Shown here piece after piece: positions 1 through 9,471 of a stretch of 20,042 nt of DNA. The stretch is from Balamuthia mandrillaris (lineage: Eukaryota > Discosea > Longamoebia > Balamuthiidae), in assembly GCA_031835245.1 (NCBI GenBank), contig JAVKOQ010000670.1, positions 1-20,042 on the forward strand, given 5' to 3'. Each line of letters opens with the position of its first letter. Position 1 is the first letter of the stretch. The notes under the pieces were generated by a model. It had not been told where the DNA came from. It made no database searches and worked only from the letters and a program-made list of their open reading frames with translations. Position numbers and translations under genes: made by a program.

Positions 1-384
1 AATGTCGCGCTTTGGGCTAGGGTGGAAAAAATCCAAATTGCAGAAAGTAACATCAACGACTGTGGGCACCCACTCCAAGGTATTGCAATTCACTTGAAAC
101 CACCTAAATTCTGTTACCCTGCGTCTTAGAACAAGGCCAAAGTTTGGCCAACTTACAAAATTAAAACCATAAAAAACCATAAAAAACCATAAAAAACCAT
201 AAAAAACCAATACCCAACGAAGCGCAAACAGGACAGAGAGAAGAATTGAACCCTATGCATGAAACGTTGCTCAGCTTTCTCTCTTCTTTTCTGTTTTTCT
301 GAACCTTTTTCAAATAAAAAAAGCAAAACATAAAGCACCGTTTCTTTGTACAAAAGAAGAGACAAACAGAGAAAGCATCACTGA
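1..384. other. Left-edge non-coding region downstream of the peptidase gene
   Basis: No gene can be supported here. The right part is the expected 3' untranslated region of the minus-strand peptidase gene, whose stop codon lies at 385-387. A 31-codon open frame begins at base 2 on the plus strand, but it has no recognisable protein features and may be chance. A decamer tandem repeat lies at about 163-209. A neighbouring gene may end just outside the window. Confidence 0.6.
163..209. repeat. Decamer tandem repeat (AAAAAACCAT), about 4.6 copies
   Basis: The unit AAAAAACCAT is repeated head to tail with almost no variation, ending in a partial copy. It lies about 175 bases beyond the peptidase stop codon, so in that transcript it would read as tandem ATGGTTTTTT. 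It is probably a simple replication-slippage repeat in or near the 3' untranslated region. Confidence 0.9.
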
Positions 385-537
385 TCAGAAAAAAACGAGT
401 TGGTCGGACAGGACCTCTATTGCAGCTTCCACCATCTGTGCCGTTCGTCGCATTTGAAATGTGGCTTCCTCCATATCCCCCTGTCTCAACGGATCCACAA
501 TCGTGGGCAACCCTTGTCCTGGAATTTAAAGTTAAGC

Positions 538-573
<36 letters not shown>

Positions 574-3458
574 AGCGAGAAGAGGAGGGCATGAGCTAGA
601 GAAAGAGAGCAGAGAGAAAAAGAGAAAAAAACAAGGAGAAAGAAAACAGAGAGAGAGAGAGAGAGAGAACGAAGGGGAAAAACCTGAATAACTATCTCCC
701 ATAGAAGGAGCAAATAGGACGTGCCGCAGTCCCAACCTGCCCAAAGTACCTTGTGGGTTGATGAACGCCCTCTCCGCCATAATCAACCGATCGTTCAACC
801 TTCTTCTCTCCATCTCTTGTTTCACAGCCGCTTCCACAGGCGTTTGTTGTAGTCTCAACTTTGCTTCTTGCTGTTGCTGCAAAGCAGCAGCGGTTGAAAG
901 TTTATCTATCTCCTCTTGCACTCCTTCAGCTGTCTTATAGAACCGCTTTGCCGTCTCATTCAGATAACGATAAGCGTCCTTCATATCTTTGGTTGCTTCT
1001 GAAGGTAAAGGCGAAAGAGAGGAGATCATTTCGACAAGTTGATCCGCATAATTGAGATAACTGAACGGAAGAACGGGCTCGGTGCTGAGACGAAGGGCTA
1101 GAAGAGCCCACACCTGCCCAATCGCCTTCTGGCGGGTGTAGTTGGGGTCGTTCCAGTGGTCTGACCAGTAGAGGCTGTCGTAGTTGGAGTGATAGACGGC
1201 TTGGTAGCTGTCTTCATCATTGCGGAACGTGAAGTCCACGCTTGGAATTCCTAAATACTGTTTATAACGATGGAAGTAAGGATAAAGAATGAAGGAAGAG
1301 GAAGCAAGGGAGGAAAAACTGAAATGACAGATAACAGAGAAACAAACAATCAAGGACAAGAGGAAGCCACAAGTACATGAAGAAAGCCGGTATGGTCAGA
1401 GCCAGAGCCTAGAGCGAGGAGATTTGGTTTTGGTGTCCACAGCTGCTTGACAGTGACCTGCTTAACTTCATCGTCGTCATCTTCATCTTCTTCAGCGTCT
1501 CTTTTGGCACTTGGGAGCTTCACTGTTTCTGGCAGAGATACTTTCTCCGTGATAGCGCGCATCAGCTCTTCCAGGTTTCTCGTGCCAGAAGCTCTTCATT
1601 ATCAGTAATTAGCAAAAATAATGAGTAAGAGAGGGGGGAGGGGAGAGAGAGAGTACTCAAAAACAGAAGTTCCACCAGAAGCCACATCCACGTTCAGATA
1701 TGCCACAACCTGCTCTCTCAACTTTTCCTCATGCCGCTCCACAAACTCCATGCTTCCCACTAACCCATACTCCTCCGCATCCCAACTCGCCAACACTATG
1801 TTTCTTCTCGGCTTCCATCCTTCCTTCATGGCATTTCCAAAAGCACGAGCCACTTCCAACAAAACGGCGGATCCCATCGATGGATCGGCGGCACCAAAGC
1901 CCCATGCGTCTCGATGGTTGCCGAGAATGATGGTGCGGTCCTTCTCGAGGGAACCTGGAATGCGGCCAATTACGTTCCAGATGTTGGTTACCGTGAAGTT
2001 AAAGTCCAACTTGATGCGTACTTCTACTGGTCCTGTTTAATTGGTGTTATTAAGAGATGTGCAGAAGAGAAGACAAGAAGAAAACAGAAAGTATAAAGAA
2101 AGCAGACAGAAGCAAGAGATAGCGAAAAAAAAAAGATACCAGGTCCTAAATTATAAGGCACATCCAGTCCGCCCTTCCAATCCTCCAAATCCTTCGGCAG
2201 CTCCATTCCCCCCAAGCCCTTCAGCAAGGGCAAGGCATCTTCATAAGATAGAGGTTGCACCGGAATTTTAGGCAATGGATCGAATCCTTTCAACCGATCA
2301 GTCTTTCCTTCTCCTTGTCCTCTCGCCTCTTTCTCTGTTAAACGAGGACCGTTCAACGTGGAAGGCCAACCAGGCGTCGACGGATCTCCGTTGCCCAACC
2401 AAACCGTTCCTCGTTGAACTCCTGTAGGAGGTCTCCAAGGTCCGTTCGGATAGACCTCTCCTCGGACAAAGCCATCGTCCTGAGGGTCAGAGTAGATGAG
2501 ACAGCCGATGGCGCCTCTGTCCTCGGCGTTCTTGGCTTTGTTGCCACGAAAGATTTTGCCGTAACGAACCAAGACAATCTTGTTGCGAAAGAGGTTTTCG
2601 TCATGTGTGAGGTTGACCAAACGTTCAAAGTCCTCAGAGCGACCGTAGTTGACGTAGATGAGTTCGCCGGTGACGTCACCGGAGGCCGAGTAGCCATTGA
2701 AGGTTGGAAGAGCGTTGGCGAGAGAGCTGGTTGGATCTTCGTCAACAACCTGAGTCGTGTTTGTTAGTAAAATAGCAGGACCATAGAATAGCAAACGAAG
2801 AAAAGGGAGCGCAGAGAGAAAGACAAATAAGAAAACGACAAAGAGACATACAGCTTCTTTGAGAGAGGCGTTAAAGGCCTGATTCTCAGGGGAGACAATG
2901 GAGACCATCCTCTGAAGAGGCATATTTAGCAGTACTGGAATGGCTTCTATCTCCACGATTGGTATTCCTGCCGCTTCCATTCTGAAACAAGAACGAGTGA
3001 GCCTAAAGACAAAGAAAAACAAAAGCAAAGAATAGAGAATAGAGAAAAAAAAAGAAGATTGAAGATTGAAGAGCAGAGCAGAGTGGAAGTGACGAAAAGG
3101 GAAAAAGCGTTACTCTTGTTTCGTATAGAGAGCTTGTTGATAGTCATCTGCAGAGCCAGCAACATGATTCATGGAAGTGTAGTATTCAAGGTGGTGGCGT
3201 ATCTTCTTCGCATTGATCGACGCCAACAGCGTCTGCTCTGCTTTGGCCAGGCTACCATGTTGTCCCGTTGCTTGTTGCATTATTTTTTAAAAAAAAAATA
3301 AGAAAGAAAAGCAAAAAAGAAAACAAAAAATAGAAAAAAAAATAGAAGAAGCAGAAAAAAGAAAGGAAAGAGAGAAAGAGAAACAACGAAAGAGAAAGAG
3401 AAAGAGAAACAACGAAAGAGAGCATGCCAAACGAATGCCAAGAGAAGCAGAGAAGAGA

Positions 3459-3501
<43 letters not shown>

Positions 3502-3889
3502 AAAGAGCAGTGACAAAAATAAAAGAAAAAATGTAAAAGAAAACATCAAAAAAAAAGTACAAACATGAACCACTGTGCTCAGCAGCAAAGATGGTAATGG
3601 TGATAACGGCTACGATGAGCAGGAAGCAAGCAAAGCCCGCGATCCAGAGCTTGTGCTTGGTTTGCAAGCTCCTCAAGCGTTGCAGGGCACCCCTTCTGGG
3701 ATAGTAGCGTCTGCCAGTGCTGTACTTTTGTTCATCAAAAGTGTAATACGCTGTTTGTTTTGTAGTTGGATTCCATTTGTTTAAAAGTTTTGTTAAAACG
3801 TTTAGGCTACGAACATACGCAGAGAAGAAGAAAAAAGAGGAGAGAGACGCACCTTCATCGTCGAGATCAGAGAGCTCAAGCTCGTTCAT
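385..3889 (-). CDS. Glutamate carboxypeptidase II-like M28 metallopeptidase (type II membrane protein)
   Basis: Nine exons join in frame to 804 residues: 3889-3853, 3750-3571, 3270-3114, 2981-2852, 2749-2140, 2032-1657, 1593-1377, 1257-684 and 518-385. The order matches human FOLH1/NAALADase. There is a short cytosolic tail, one membrane anchor (about 47-68), a protease-associated domain (about 190-340), an M28 peptidase core and a C-terminal transferrin-receptor-like dimerisation domain (about 680-804). The di-zinc set is complete and spaced as in human GCPII: H411, D421, E458/E459 (W-D-A-E-E), D487 and H592 (Y-H-S). The likely role is release of C-terminal residues from peptides or folate-like substrates at the cell surface or in the lumen of an endomembrane compartment. 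R205 (in V-N-Y-G-R-S-E-D), Y591 and the Y of D-S-Y-S-G match glutamate-pocket positions. The S1 arginine patch of human GCPII appears absent, so NAAG specificity should not be assumed. An acidic run at 529-539 lies just before G-S-G-S-D. The start ATG follows no other usable in-frame ATG within the exon. Some acceptors (for example the one at 1593) have weak pyrimidine tracts, so individual borders could shift. Confidence 0.93.
538..669. repeat. GA-rich tracts in the last intron of the peptidase gene
   Basis: Two (GA)n runs, about 538-573 and 651-667, are joined by impure purine sequence. They fill most of the intron at 519-683. On the sense strand of the gene the tract is (CT)n. Confidence 0.9.
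3301..3540. repeat. GA-rich intron with (GA)n core
   Basis: This purine-rich stretch occupies most of the intron 3271-3570 of the peptidase gene. An almost pure (GA)n run lies at about 3463-3498, and AAAGAGAAAG-type units recur to its left. On the sense strand it is a long pyrimidine tract. Confidence 0.88.
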
Positions 3890-4135
3890 GGTTGTGACTT
3901 GCGGGATCAGTTTTTTTTGTTGTTTTCTTCTTACGTCGACAAAAAACATGGGTCGACAATTTTTTTTGGAATGTTCGGAACGCACATGCTTAAAATTCTT
4001 GTACAAGAGAATGAAAAGAATTCATGGTGCAGAGGAACAGCTGAAATTGACATGGAATGCTGCACCCTTGATTGTCAATTATTTCGCTAAAAAATAAAAC
4101 TACAAAGAATCACATCACATCTCAAGAAACAAAGG
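3890..4135. promoter_or_regulatory. Shared upstream region of divergent peptidase and EF-hand genes
   Basis: This 246-base gap lies between two divergent start codons, so it should hold both promoters. No TATA box is convincing on either strand. A GTCGAC hexamer occurs twice (about 3935 and 3952) around an A-rich spacer. The call rests on gene arrangement only. Confidence 0.45.
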
Positions 4136-4789
4136 ATGGTGCGCTGTCTCCGTTGTTCGCATGTTCTGCTTTGTGTCCTGCTTTTTCTCATGCTGTGTTT
4201 TTTATTTTTAAAAAAAAGGGTGGCAAAGAATCGAAATTGCGAGAATTGTTGAAAGATCCACACAACGAAACGATGATACAAGAGATCTACCAAAGGTACG
4301 ACGCAGACTCGAACGGGGTGCTCGACCGAAAGGAGATGAGAAACTTTGCGCAGGACCTCATCAAAGTGGTCGCTCAACAACACGGTCAGAAAGTGGCAGA
4401 GTTTTGTCCTGACTTTGATGGCTTCTTCAACCGGCAAATGCTCATCTTAGACAAGGTACGGCAACTGCCTCTCGTTCTCTTTTCTTTATGTTCATCTTCT
4501 TACTTGTTTCTTCTTCTCTATTCTTTGTTGCTGTTCTTCTTCGTCATTCTTGTTCTTCTTCTGCTGAATTCGTTCTTGTTCTTCTTCTTCTAGCTCGTCT
4601 TCTTCGTTTCTCACTCTTCTTGTTCTTCTTCTTTTTCATCGTCTTCTTCTTCTTCTTATTTCCACTTTTCTTCTTTTCTTGCTTGTTTTCTAACCTCATC
4701 CTCTCCCTTGCGTTACCAAGGATCGTGACGGAAAGATCAGCTTCTCCGAGTTTAAGCAATTTGTCGAGTCGGACAGCTTTCCCGTGTAA
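4136..4789 (+). CDS. Small EF-hand calcium-binding protein, probably N-myristoylated
   Basis: Three exons, 4136-4138, 4219-4455 and 4721-4789, give 102 residues. The first exon is proposed to be the ATG codon alone. The second then opens with GG codons, so the protein begins M-G-G-K-E-S-K, which fits the N-myristoylation consensus (Gly2, Ser6, Lys7). That fit supports the unusual start. Two canonical 12-residue EF-hand loops follow: 29-40 (D-A-D-S-N-G-V-L-D-R-K-E) and 79-90 (D-K-D-R-D-G-K-I-S-F-S-E). The second loop is split by the C/T-rich intron 4456-4720. The likely role is a membrane-attached calcium sensor or adaptor. I cannot place it in a named family. Exons 2 and 3 are secure because both loops are intact. 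The first exon is less so: the acceptor at 4217-4218 follows a TTTTTATTTTTAAA stretch. If the start is wrong, the upstream frame runs back through an unspliced leader. Confidence 0.78.
4456..4720 (+). repeat. TTC/CTT-rich intron of the EF-hand gene
   Basis: The intron is filled with TTCTTC and CTT units on the sense strand. It starts GTACGG and ends CCAAG. It encodes spurious poly-Phe/Leu/Ser frames that should not be annotated. Confidence 0.85.
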
Positions 4790-5045
4790 CAAAAAAAAAA
4801 AAATGATGTGTACTTTGCTAGAACGCTTTTCTCTGTCTTCTTCTTTCGTTCTTCTCTTTGGAGTGGTTTCACTAAGGGCAACGTTGAGGAAAAGCTTTAG
4901 TGGAATGCTACTAAAAAAACAAAAGCTGAGCTGTGGATTGTTTGTTGTGACGACATTCAAAGAGCAGAAGGAGAAGAAGAGTAAGAAGAAGAATAGGAAG
5001 AACAAAAAAAAGGATGTCAAGGTCTGTTTGCAGAGACCTTCAATG
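4790..5045. other. 3' flank of the EF-hand gene
   Basis: An A run follows the stop codon directly, then C/T-rich and later AAGAAG-rich sequence. No gene is visible. It probably contains the 3' untranslated region of the EF-hand gene and the decayed start of the ankyrin remnant. Confidence 0.5.
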
Positions 5046-5545
5046 AGGAGGACGGTAGCAATGGTAGCGGTGGTTCAGTGGAAGGGACGTTTTGCTTGCT
5101 GAGCTTGTGTGCCGTATCCATGACCGGTGAAGGTGTGGACGGCCGTGCTCCTCTCTTAGCGCCTTGCTATGGGCGTACCAATGGCTATCCTTGGAGGCAA
5201 ATCATTCGACTTCTGGCGGTGCTGCAATGGGCCAGAGAGAAGGGCTGCCCTTGAAACACGTTCACCTGTTACCGTGCTGCCCAAAGAGGCCAGCTGGATG
5301 AGCTGAAATGGACGATAGAGAATGGATGCCCTTGGAACAAGGGGATTTGTGTACGTGCTGTGGAGAACGAGATGGCCTTGGGACGAGCACTTGTGTCATT
5401 GCTGCAATATACGGTAAGCTGAAGGTGCTGAAATGAGCGAGAGAGAATGGATGCCATTGGAACGAGCGGGTTTGTTTACGTGCTGCCGAGAACGGATTGA
5501 TCTCCGAATCCGGGATTCGGAGATGTTGCAATGGGCTGTATAGCT
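5046..5545 (+). pseudogene. Decayed ankyrin-type repeat gene
   Basis: At least three to four repeat units of the type L-x-W-A-R-E-x-G-C-P-W can be read on the plus strand, near 5222, 5303, 5428 and 5526. Short stretches such as A-V-L-Q-W-A-R-E-K-G-C-P, L-K-W-T-I-E-N-G-C-P-W-N and A-R-E-N-G-C-H-W-N-E are clear. Between units are A-A-x-x-G-x-L-x-x-L pieces (for example A-A-Q-R-G-Q-L-D-E-L). These are the signature of the large ankyrin-related families of free-living amoebae, which also occur in giant viruses that infect them. The array is interrupted by several stops and at least one frame change. Unit spacing (81, 125 and 98 bases) is no longer regular, so it is not functional. I take it as a remnant of a host multigene family. 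A sister copy elsewhere in the genome would be expected. Confidence 0.8.
5501..5523. repeat. Perfect 11-bp inverted repeat with 1-nt centre
   Basis: The arms TCTCCGAATCC (5501-5511) and GGATTCGGAGA (5513-5523) are exact reverse complements around a single G. The element lies inside the ankyrin remnant, about 70 bases beyond the RPC4 stop codon. It could form a hairpin only if the loop opens several pairs, or it could be a protein-binding palindrome. No function is assigned. Confidence 0.85.
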
Positions 5546-5589
5546 AAAAACAAGGACAAGAACATAAAGCGAATAAAACAGCGAAGGTT

Positions 5590-7663
5590 TCACGATTGTT
5601 TCTCGTCTTCAGCATCCAACAAGCTATCAATATCGGGAGTGCAGATCAACCGTTGGTCGCAGCTTCCCAGAGTGCAAAACTTTTTCTGTTCAGCTGAAAT
5701 AACTGCTATCTCTTGTTTGAACCCAATCTGTGCGCCTGCCGTTACCTTGTGTGTTTGATTGTTCGATACATTTGTTTGGTGAGTTAAAAAACCGAAAAGG
5801 AAAGAAGCAGCGAAACAAACTTACATCCAACAAAATGTCTCCTAGTTGCATCTTAATCTTTCCGCTCTTATAAATAAGGAGCTTGCCCATGCATCCCTCC
5901 TCCACCTTCTCCATGTTTGACTCGAAGATCTCTTCCTCAAGGCCGCTTATGTTGGACAGCTTAGCTGCTTGTTTCTTTTTCTTCTTTTTCTTTGTTGTGC
6001 TGTCTCCTCCTTCTTGTTCTTCGTCTTCTTCGTCGTCATCATCGTTTCCTTCTAGCATGTGAGAGGTAGGAAGATGAGAGGGTAGTTGCATGAAGAACAA
6101 CTGGTCTTCCTATTTTTGTGTTTTGTTTGCATTAGTGATGATAACAGCAAAGCAGAAAAGAAAAGAATATAGGGATAGGATGGAACCTCCGCGCTGAGAA
6201 AAGTAGAAGCCAATGCGTGTTCCGCTTCTTGTTCTTCCCGTTTGACTTGAGAAGCACCGCCGCTCCACGCGTCTTCTTTCCGTTGCTTGTCTTTCTTTTC
6301 TTGTTCTTCCTCCATCTTTACAACAGGTACGTCGCCCATCATATCCATGCCTCGGAGATGATCAAGCAACATAGCTTCTTCGTCATCACCTTCCTTCTTT
6401 TCTGGCTTTACGAGCCGCTTTGCAGGATGCACGAATGGCACTGACATTGGTCGATACTTGTTGAGAGGATCGATATCCTCCATTCGTGTAACCGTTTTTC
6501 TCCCTGTCTTTCCTGTTTATTATGTTTATTTTAACATTGCGAAGAAAAAGAAGGGAAAGAAGAGAGCGGAGAAGAACGGAGGTAGCAAGAAGCTTGAAGC
6601 AGGAACAAGAACAAGAAACTTACGAAAACCACCGATGGAAGCAAAGCCACCGCTGTGGGAACTGGAAGACTGAGAGGGGGGGCCATGCATGAAAGGTCCA
6701 CCGCCAGCTGTGGAGGTGGAAGTTGTGTTAAAAGTGCGTGGCTTTCGCTGCGGAAGGAAGCCTCTTGTTCGTTGTTTGCCCCTTGGTGCTTCCGTTTTCA
6801 CATTCTGAGAATGGAACCATTTGTTCGGTTATTTAGGAGCAGAAAAGAGAAGAGAGAGACAAGAGAAGAGAGTACGAAAGAGAAAAGAAAAGAGAGAGGA
6901 TCGTGAAGAAGAGGCAGAAGAAGAAGCGAAGAAGCACAAAAGCAGAAGAGAAGACAGTGAAATAGAATAGGGACGAGAGAGAAGAGAGAGAAGAGAGAGA
7001 AGAGAGAAGAGAGAAGAGAGAAGAGAGAGAAGAGAGAAGAGAGAAGAGAGAAGAGAGAAGAGAGAAGAGAGAAGAGAGAGAGCAAATGAAGAACAGAGCA
7101 TTGAAGAAGCAGTGACACAGCAGAAGAAAGAAGAGACTGACAAAGTGGGAGCATAAGAAAGAAGAGAAGAAGAGACCTGCAAAACTTTGGGTAGGGTACC
7201 GGGGTCAGCTTCCTCCAATCTAAAAGATAAAAAAAAGTGAGTGAGAAAGCAGCAGTTGAGGTTGAAAGAAAGAAAATCTATACTCTTTCTTCCTTCTTGG
7301 AGCGTTGACCTTTGGCGTAAAGCTTTTCTTCTTCACACCGCCTCTTGACACAGCAGTAGGGCTGCCGCTGGAGGCGCCAGCAGCAGAAGCCGAGGCGACG
7401 CTGGTCGGTGCGGCCGCCCCTCCCGTCACTGGAGTGCTGCGCAGGGACGAGAGTCTGGCTTGCCCTCCTCCTCCAGCCGCTGCTGCGGAGGTACTGGCAG
7501 CAGAGGGGGCGATGTTGCCGATGCGCCTCGCCCCACCTCTACCGCCACGAGCGGAGGGGCTCGGTTGCATGTTGTGGTTGTTGGACATGGCGTTCTTGAT
7601 CTCTTTGGCCCTTCGTTCTGTTCTTCCCCTCCTTACCCGTGTCGTCTCGGTAGGTTCCATCAT
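5590..7663 (-). CDS. POLR3D: DNA-directed RNA polymerase III subunit RPC4 (RPC53/POLR3D)
   Basis: Six exons join in frame to 456 residues: 7663-7284, 7219-7177, 6804-6624, 6512-6187, 6109-5825 and 5745-5590. The C-terminal RPC4 domain is clear: F-F-M-Q-L-P-S-H-L-P, then G-K-L-L-I-Y-K-S-G-K-I-K-M-Q-L-G-D-I, then L-G-S-C-D-Q-R-L-I-C-T-P-D-I-D-S-L-L near the end. In the Pol III enzyme this subunit pairs with RPC5 (RPC37) in a TFIIF-like module for initiation, termination and reinitiation, and it works in the nucleus. The N-terminal half is basic and low in complexity (R-R-G-R-T-E-R-R-A-K, Ala/Gly/Ser runs) and probably disordered. Acidic and lysine runs precede the conserved domain, as in relatives. 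The start is the first of two adjacent ATGs at 7658-7663. An upstream in-frame GTG at 7702 extends the frame but is not a plausible start. The protein is somewhat longer than the human one because of the low-complexity part. The gene is divergent from the GST gene. Confidence 0.92.
6970..7083. repeat. Heptamer tandem repeat (GAGAGAA)n inside RPC4 intron
   Basis: A tandem array with a period mostly of seven bases (AAGAGAG) and some longer steps lies in the intron 6805-7176. On the sense strand of RPC4 it is (CTCTCTT)n. Repeated Leu/Ser/Phe frames across it are artefacts of the repeat. Confidence 0.9.
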
Positions 7664-7924
7664 CTGCACACCGTGTCGTCGCGAAAACCGCCTGCGCTGC
7701 ACAAAAACAGCACATCAGCTACAGGTTTCCCTCAGGTGAAATCGGACATTAGAAATTCTCCGTGTGGCGGATCTGAGAATTGGATGGACGTCATCAACCA
7801 ATAGTTATCTTTCGGGACATTCATCATTTCTCCTTTCGATTATTACGCCCCACTACAAAAACAACAAACTTTTCTTTTCTCATTCCACACAAACAACACT
7901 ACACATACACACACCAACAACACA
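7664..7924. promoter_or_regulatory. Shared upstream region of RPC4 and GST genes
   Basis: This 261-base gap separates divergent start codons. The GST side carries an A/C-rich leader (CACACAAACAACACTACACA) directly before its ATG at 7925, a context typical of a well-expressed gene. No clear TATA box is seen. Confidence 0.5.
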
Positions 7925-8648
7925 ATGTCCGTCGAAAAGCCTACTCTCACTTACTTCAACACCCCTGGCCGCGCTGAGGTCGCTCGCTTGCTCCTCGAGC
8001 TGGCTGGAGCGGACTACGAGTGGGTTGGCTTCGCCTACAAGGGCTCCGCCGGTGGCAACTGGGCAGAGTACAAGAGCGCTCACGCAGAGGAGCTGGCCTT
8101 TGGTCAGGTGCCCAGGTACCAAGAGCCCGATGGCCTCGACCTTGTCCAAAGCAACGCCATCGTTCGCTATCTTGCCAAGAAACACGGTTTCAATGGTAAC
8201 CATCAGTGTTTTTTTTTCGTGTCCTCTCTTCTCCATCGACTTCGTCAAACTCACCACTCCCAAATAAAAAGGCGCAAACGAAACGGAAGCTGCTCTGATC
8301 GATCAGTTCAACGAGGGAGTGGTGGACTTTGGCTCTGTCAGCGTCAGCGTGGTCTTTGCTCCCGAGGCCTCCAAAGCCCAGCTCCTCGCCAAGTTGCTCT
8401 CCGAAGATCTGTCCAAGTGGTTGGGCCACTTTGATCGCGCCTTGGCCAAGAGCGGCACTGGCTTCTTTGTCGGCGACAAGGTCTCCTATGCTGACCTTCA
8501 GCTCTTCATCGCGTTGAACTTGGTGTTCACGCTGGAGGGCACCCGCGAGATCTTTGAGGGCTTCTCCCATGTGAAGGCTGCCCACGAGAAGGTGGCCAAC
8601 TTGCCCAAGATCAAAGCGTTCTATGACTCCAAGCCCTATGGCAACTAA
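7925..8648 (+). CDS. Cytosolic glutathione S-transferase, pi/sigma-like
   Basis: Two exons, 7925-8195 and 8272-8648, give 215 residues, the usual length for the family. The thioredoxin-like domain has the catalytic tyrosine Y10 (L-T-Y-F-N-T-P-G-R-A-E), the cis-proline motif G-Q-V-P and the glutathione-binding motif L-V-Q-S-N-A-I-V-R-Y-L. The helical domain has the capping motif V-G-D-K-V-S-Y-A-D and E-A-A-L-I-D-Q-F-N-E-G-V, which resembles pi-class GSTs. It should conjugate glutathione to electrophiles or lipid peroxidation products in the cytosol. Exact class (pi or sigma) cannot be settled by eye. The 76-base intron is C/T-rich. Codon use is strongly C-ending (GGC, AAG, CTC), which suggests high expression compared with its neighbours. 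Confidence 0.95.
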
Positions 8649-8900
8649 ACTAAACCAATGCATATAGAAAAACAAAAAAAGAGAAACTTACTGAGTGTAC
8701 GCTTTGCCTGTTGGCTTGTGTAATGCCTACTTTTGAGGACGGAAAAGAACAGCGAAAAGAAAACGAAGCACAATCGAAGCAGTGAGAGAAGGAAGAACAA
8801 TGAGAAAGAACGTAAGCAAAGCAGAACCTCAGAGATGGTAATGTTCTTCGGGACGACGCGAAAAAATTTTTTGTCACCACGAAAAAAAAAAAAGAAAGAG
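8649..8900. other. Intergenic gap between GST and the small membrane protein gene
   Basis: This 252-base purine-rich gap should hold the GST 3' end and the next promoter. An in-frame ATG at 8835 would extend the next protein by 22 residues (M-V-M-F-F-G-T-T-R-K ...), ending in a lysine run encoded by an A tract. Confidence 0.5.
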
Positions 8901-9322
8901 ATGCACGCCTACGCCAAACTCATTCTGAGTTTGTTGATCGACGCGGTGGGCGTGATAACGTACCTGATTCCAGGGTTGGGAGAGGTGGCGGACGCGGCTT
9001 GGGCGCCCATTAGCGCGTTCTTGTTGTGGTACTTGTACGGAAGTCTCGCCGTGGCTGCCCTTGGCTTCGTGGAGGAAGCGATCCCGGGCACTGACTTTGT
9101 GCCCACTGCCACGCTCGGTACTTGTCTTTTTTTTTTTCTTTACTTCAGGCCCGCACAAACGCTAACTTTTTCTTGCCAACCTGGGGCACACATGCCTTCC
9201 CCCACTAAAACACACACAAAACAAAAATAGCATGGCTAAACGAACGGTACGGTTGGTTCGGCTCAAGCAGCACAAGGCAACAACAACAACGAAGTTGGGG
9301 AAGAGCAGCCCCACGCACGTAA
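8901..9322 (+). CDS. Small conserved-looking membrane protein of unknown function
   Basis: Two exons, 8901-9117 and 9231-9322, give 102 residues. The intron begins GTACTTG and ends AAATAG, and the join restores P-T-A-T-L-A-W-L-N-E-R-Y-G-W-F-G. The protein has two hydrophobic segments around the motifs Y-L-I-P-G-L-G-E-V-A-D, A-W-A-P-I-S-A-F-L-L and F-V-E-E-A-I-P-G-T-D-F-V-P. The glycine and proline patterning and the way the exon join restores a smooth motif suggest a genuine conserved family. I recall similar motifs in small uncharacterised membrane proteins of plants and algae but cannot name a family. The C-terminus is a polar tail with a four-Gln run. The ATG at 8901 has an A-rich context. 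The ATG at 8835 is an in-frame alternative giving 124 residues. Confidence 0.75.
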
Positions 9323-9471
9323 CTAGCGTTTTAACGTTTTTGTAAATCCACAAGAATGTACAGAGATTTGTTCCCGCTCCTCTTTCTTCTGTCCACGATG
9401 GGAGAGGAAGGAAGAGTGCGCAACAGCCGTACCCTCTGACAATTCATATTTTCTGAGTTTGTACAACAACT

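Noticed and set aside
3280-3588. Hydrophobic minus-strand frame looking like a membrane protein
   Set aside because: It is the CT-rich second intron of the peptidase gene, read through in frame; the Phe/Leu/Ser content is a repeat artefact.
6798-7218. Long Leu/Ser/Phe-rich minus-strand frames across the heptamer repeat
   Set aside because: They arise from the (CTCTCTT)n repeat inside an RPC4 intron; the flanking exons join in frame when it is removed.
7664-7702. Upstream start for RPC4 at 7702
   Set aside because: The codon is GTG, not ATG, and a eukaryotic start at the ATG pair at 7658-7663 is more likely.
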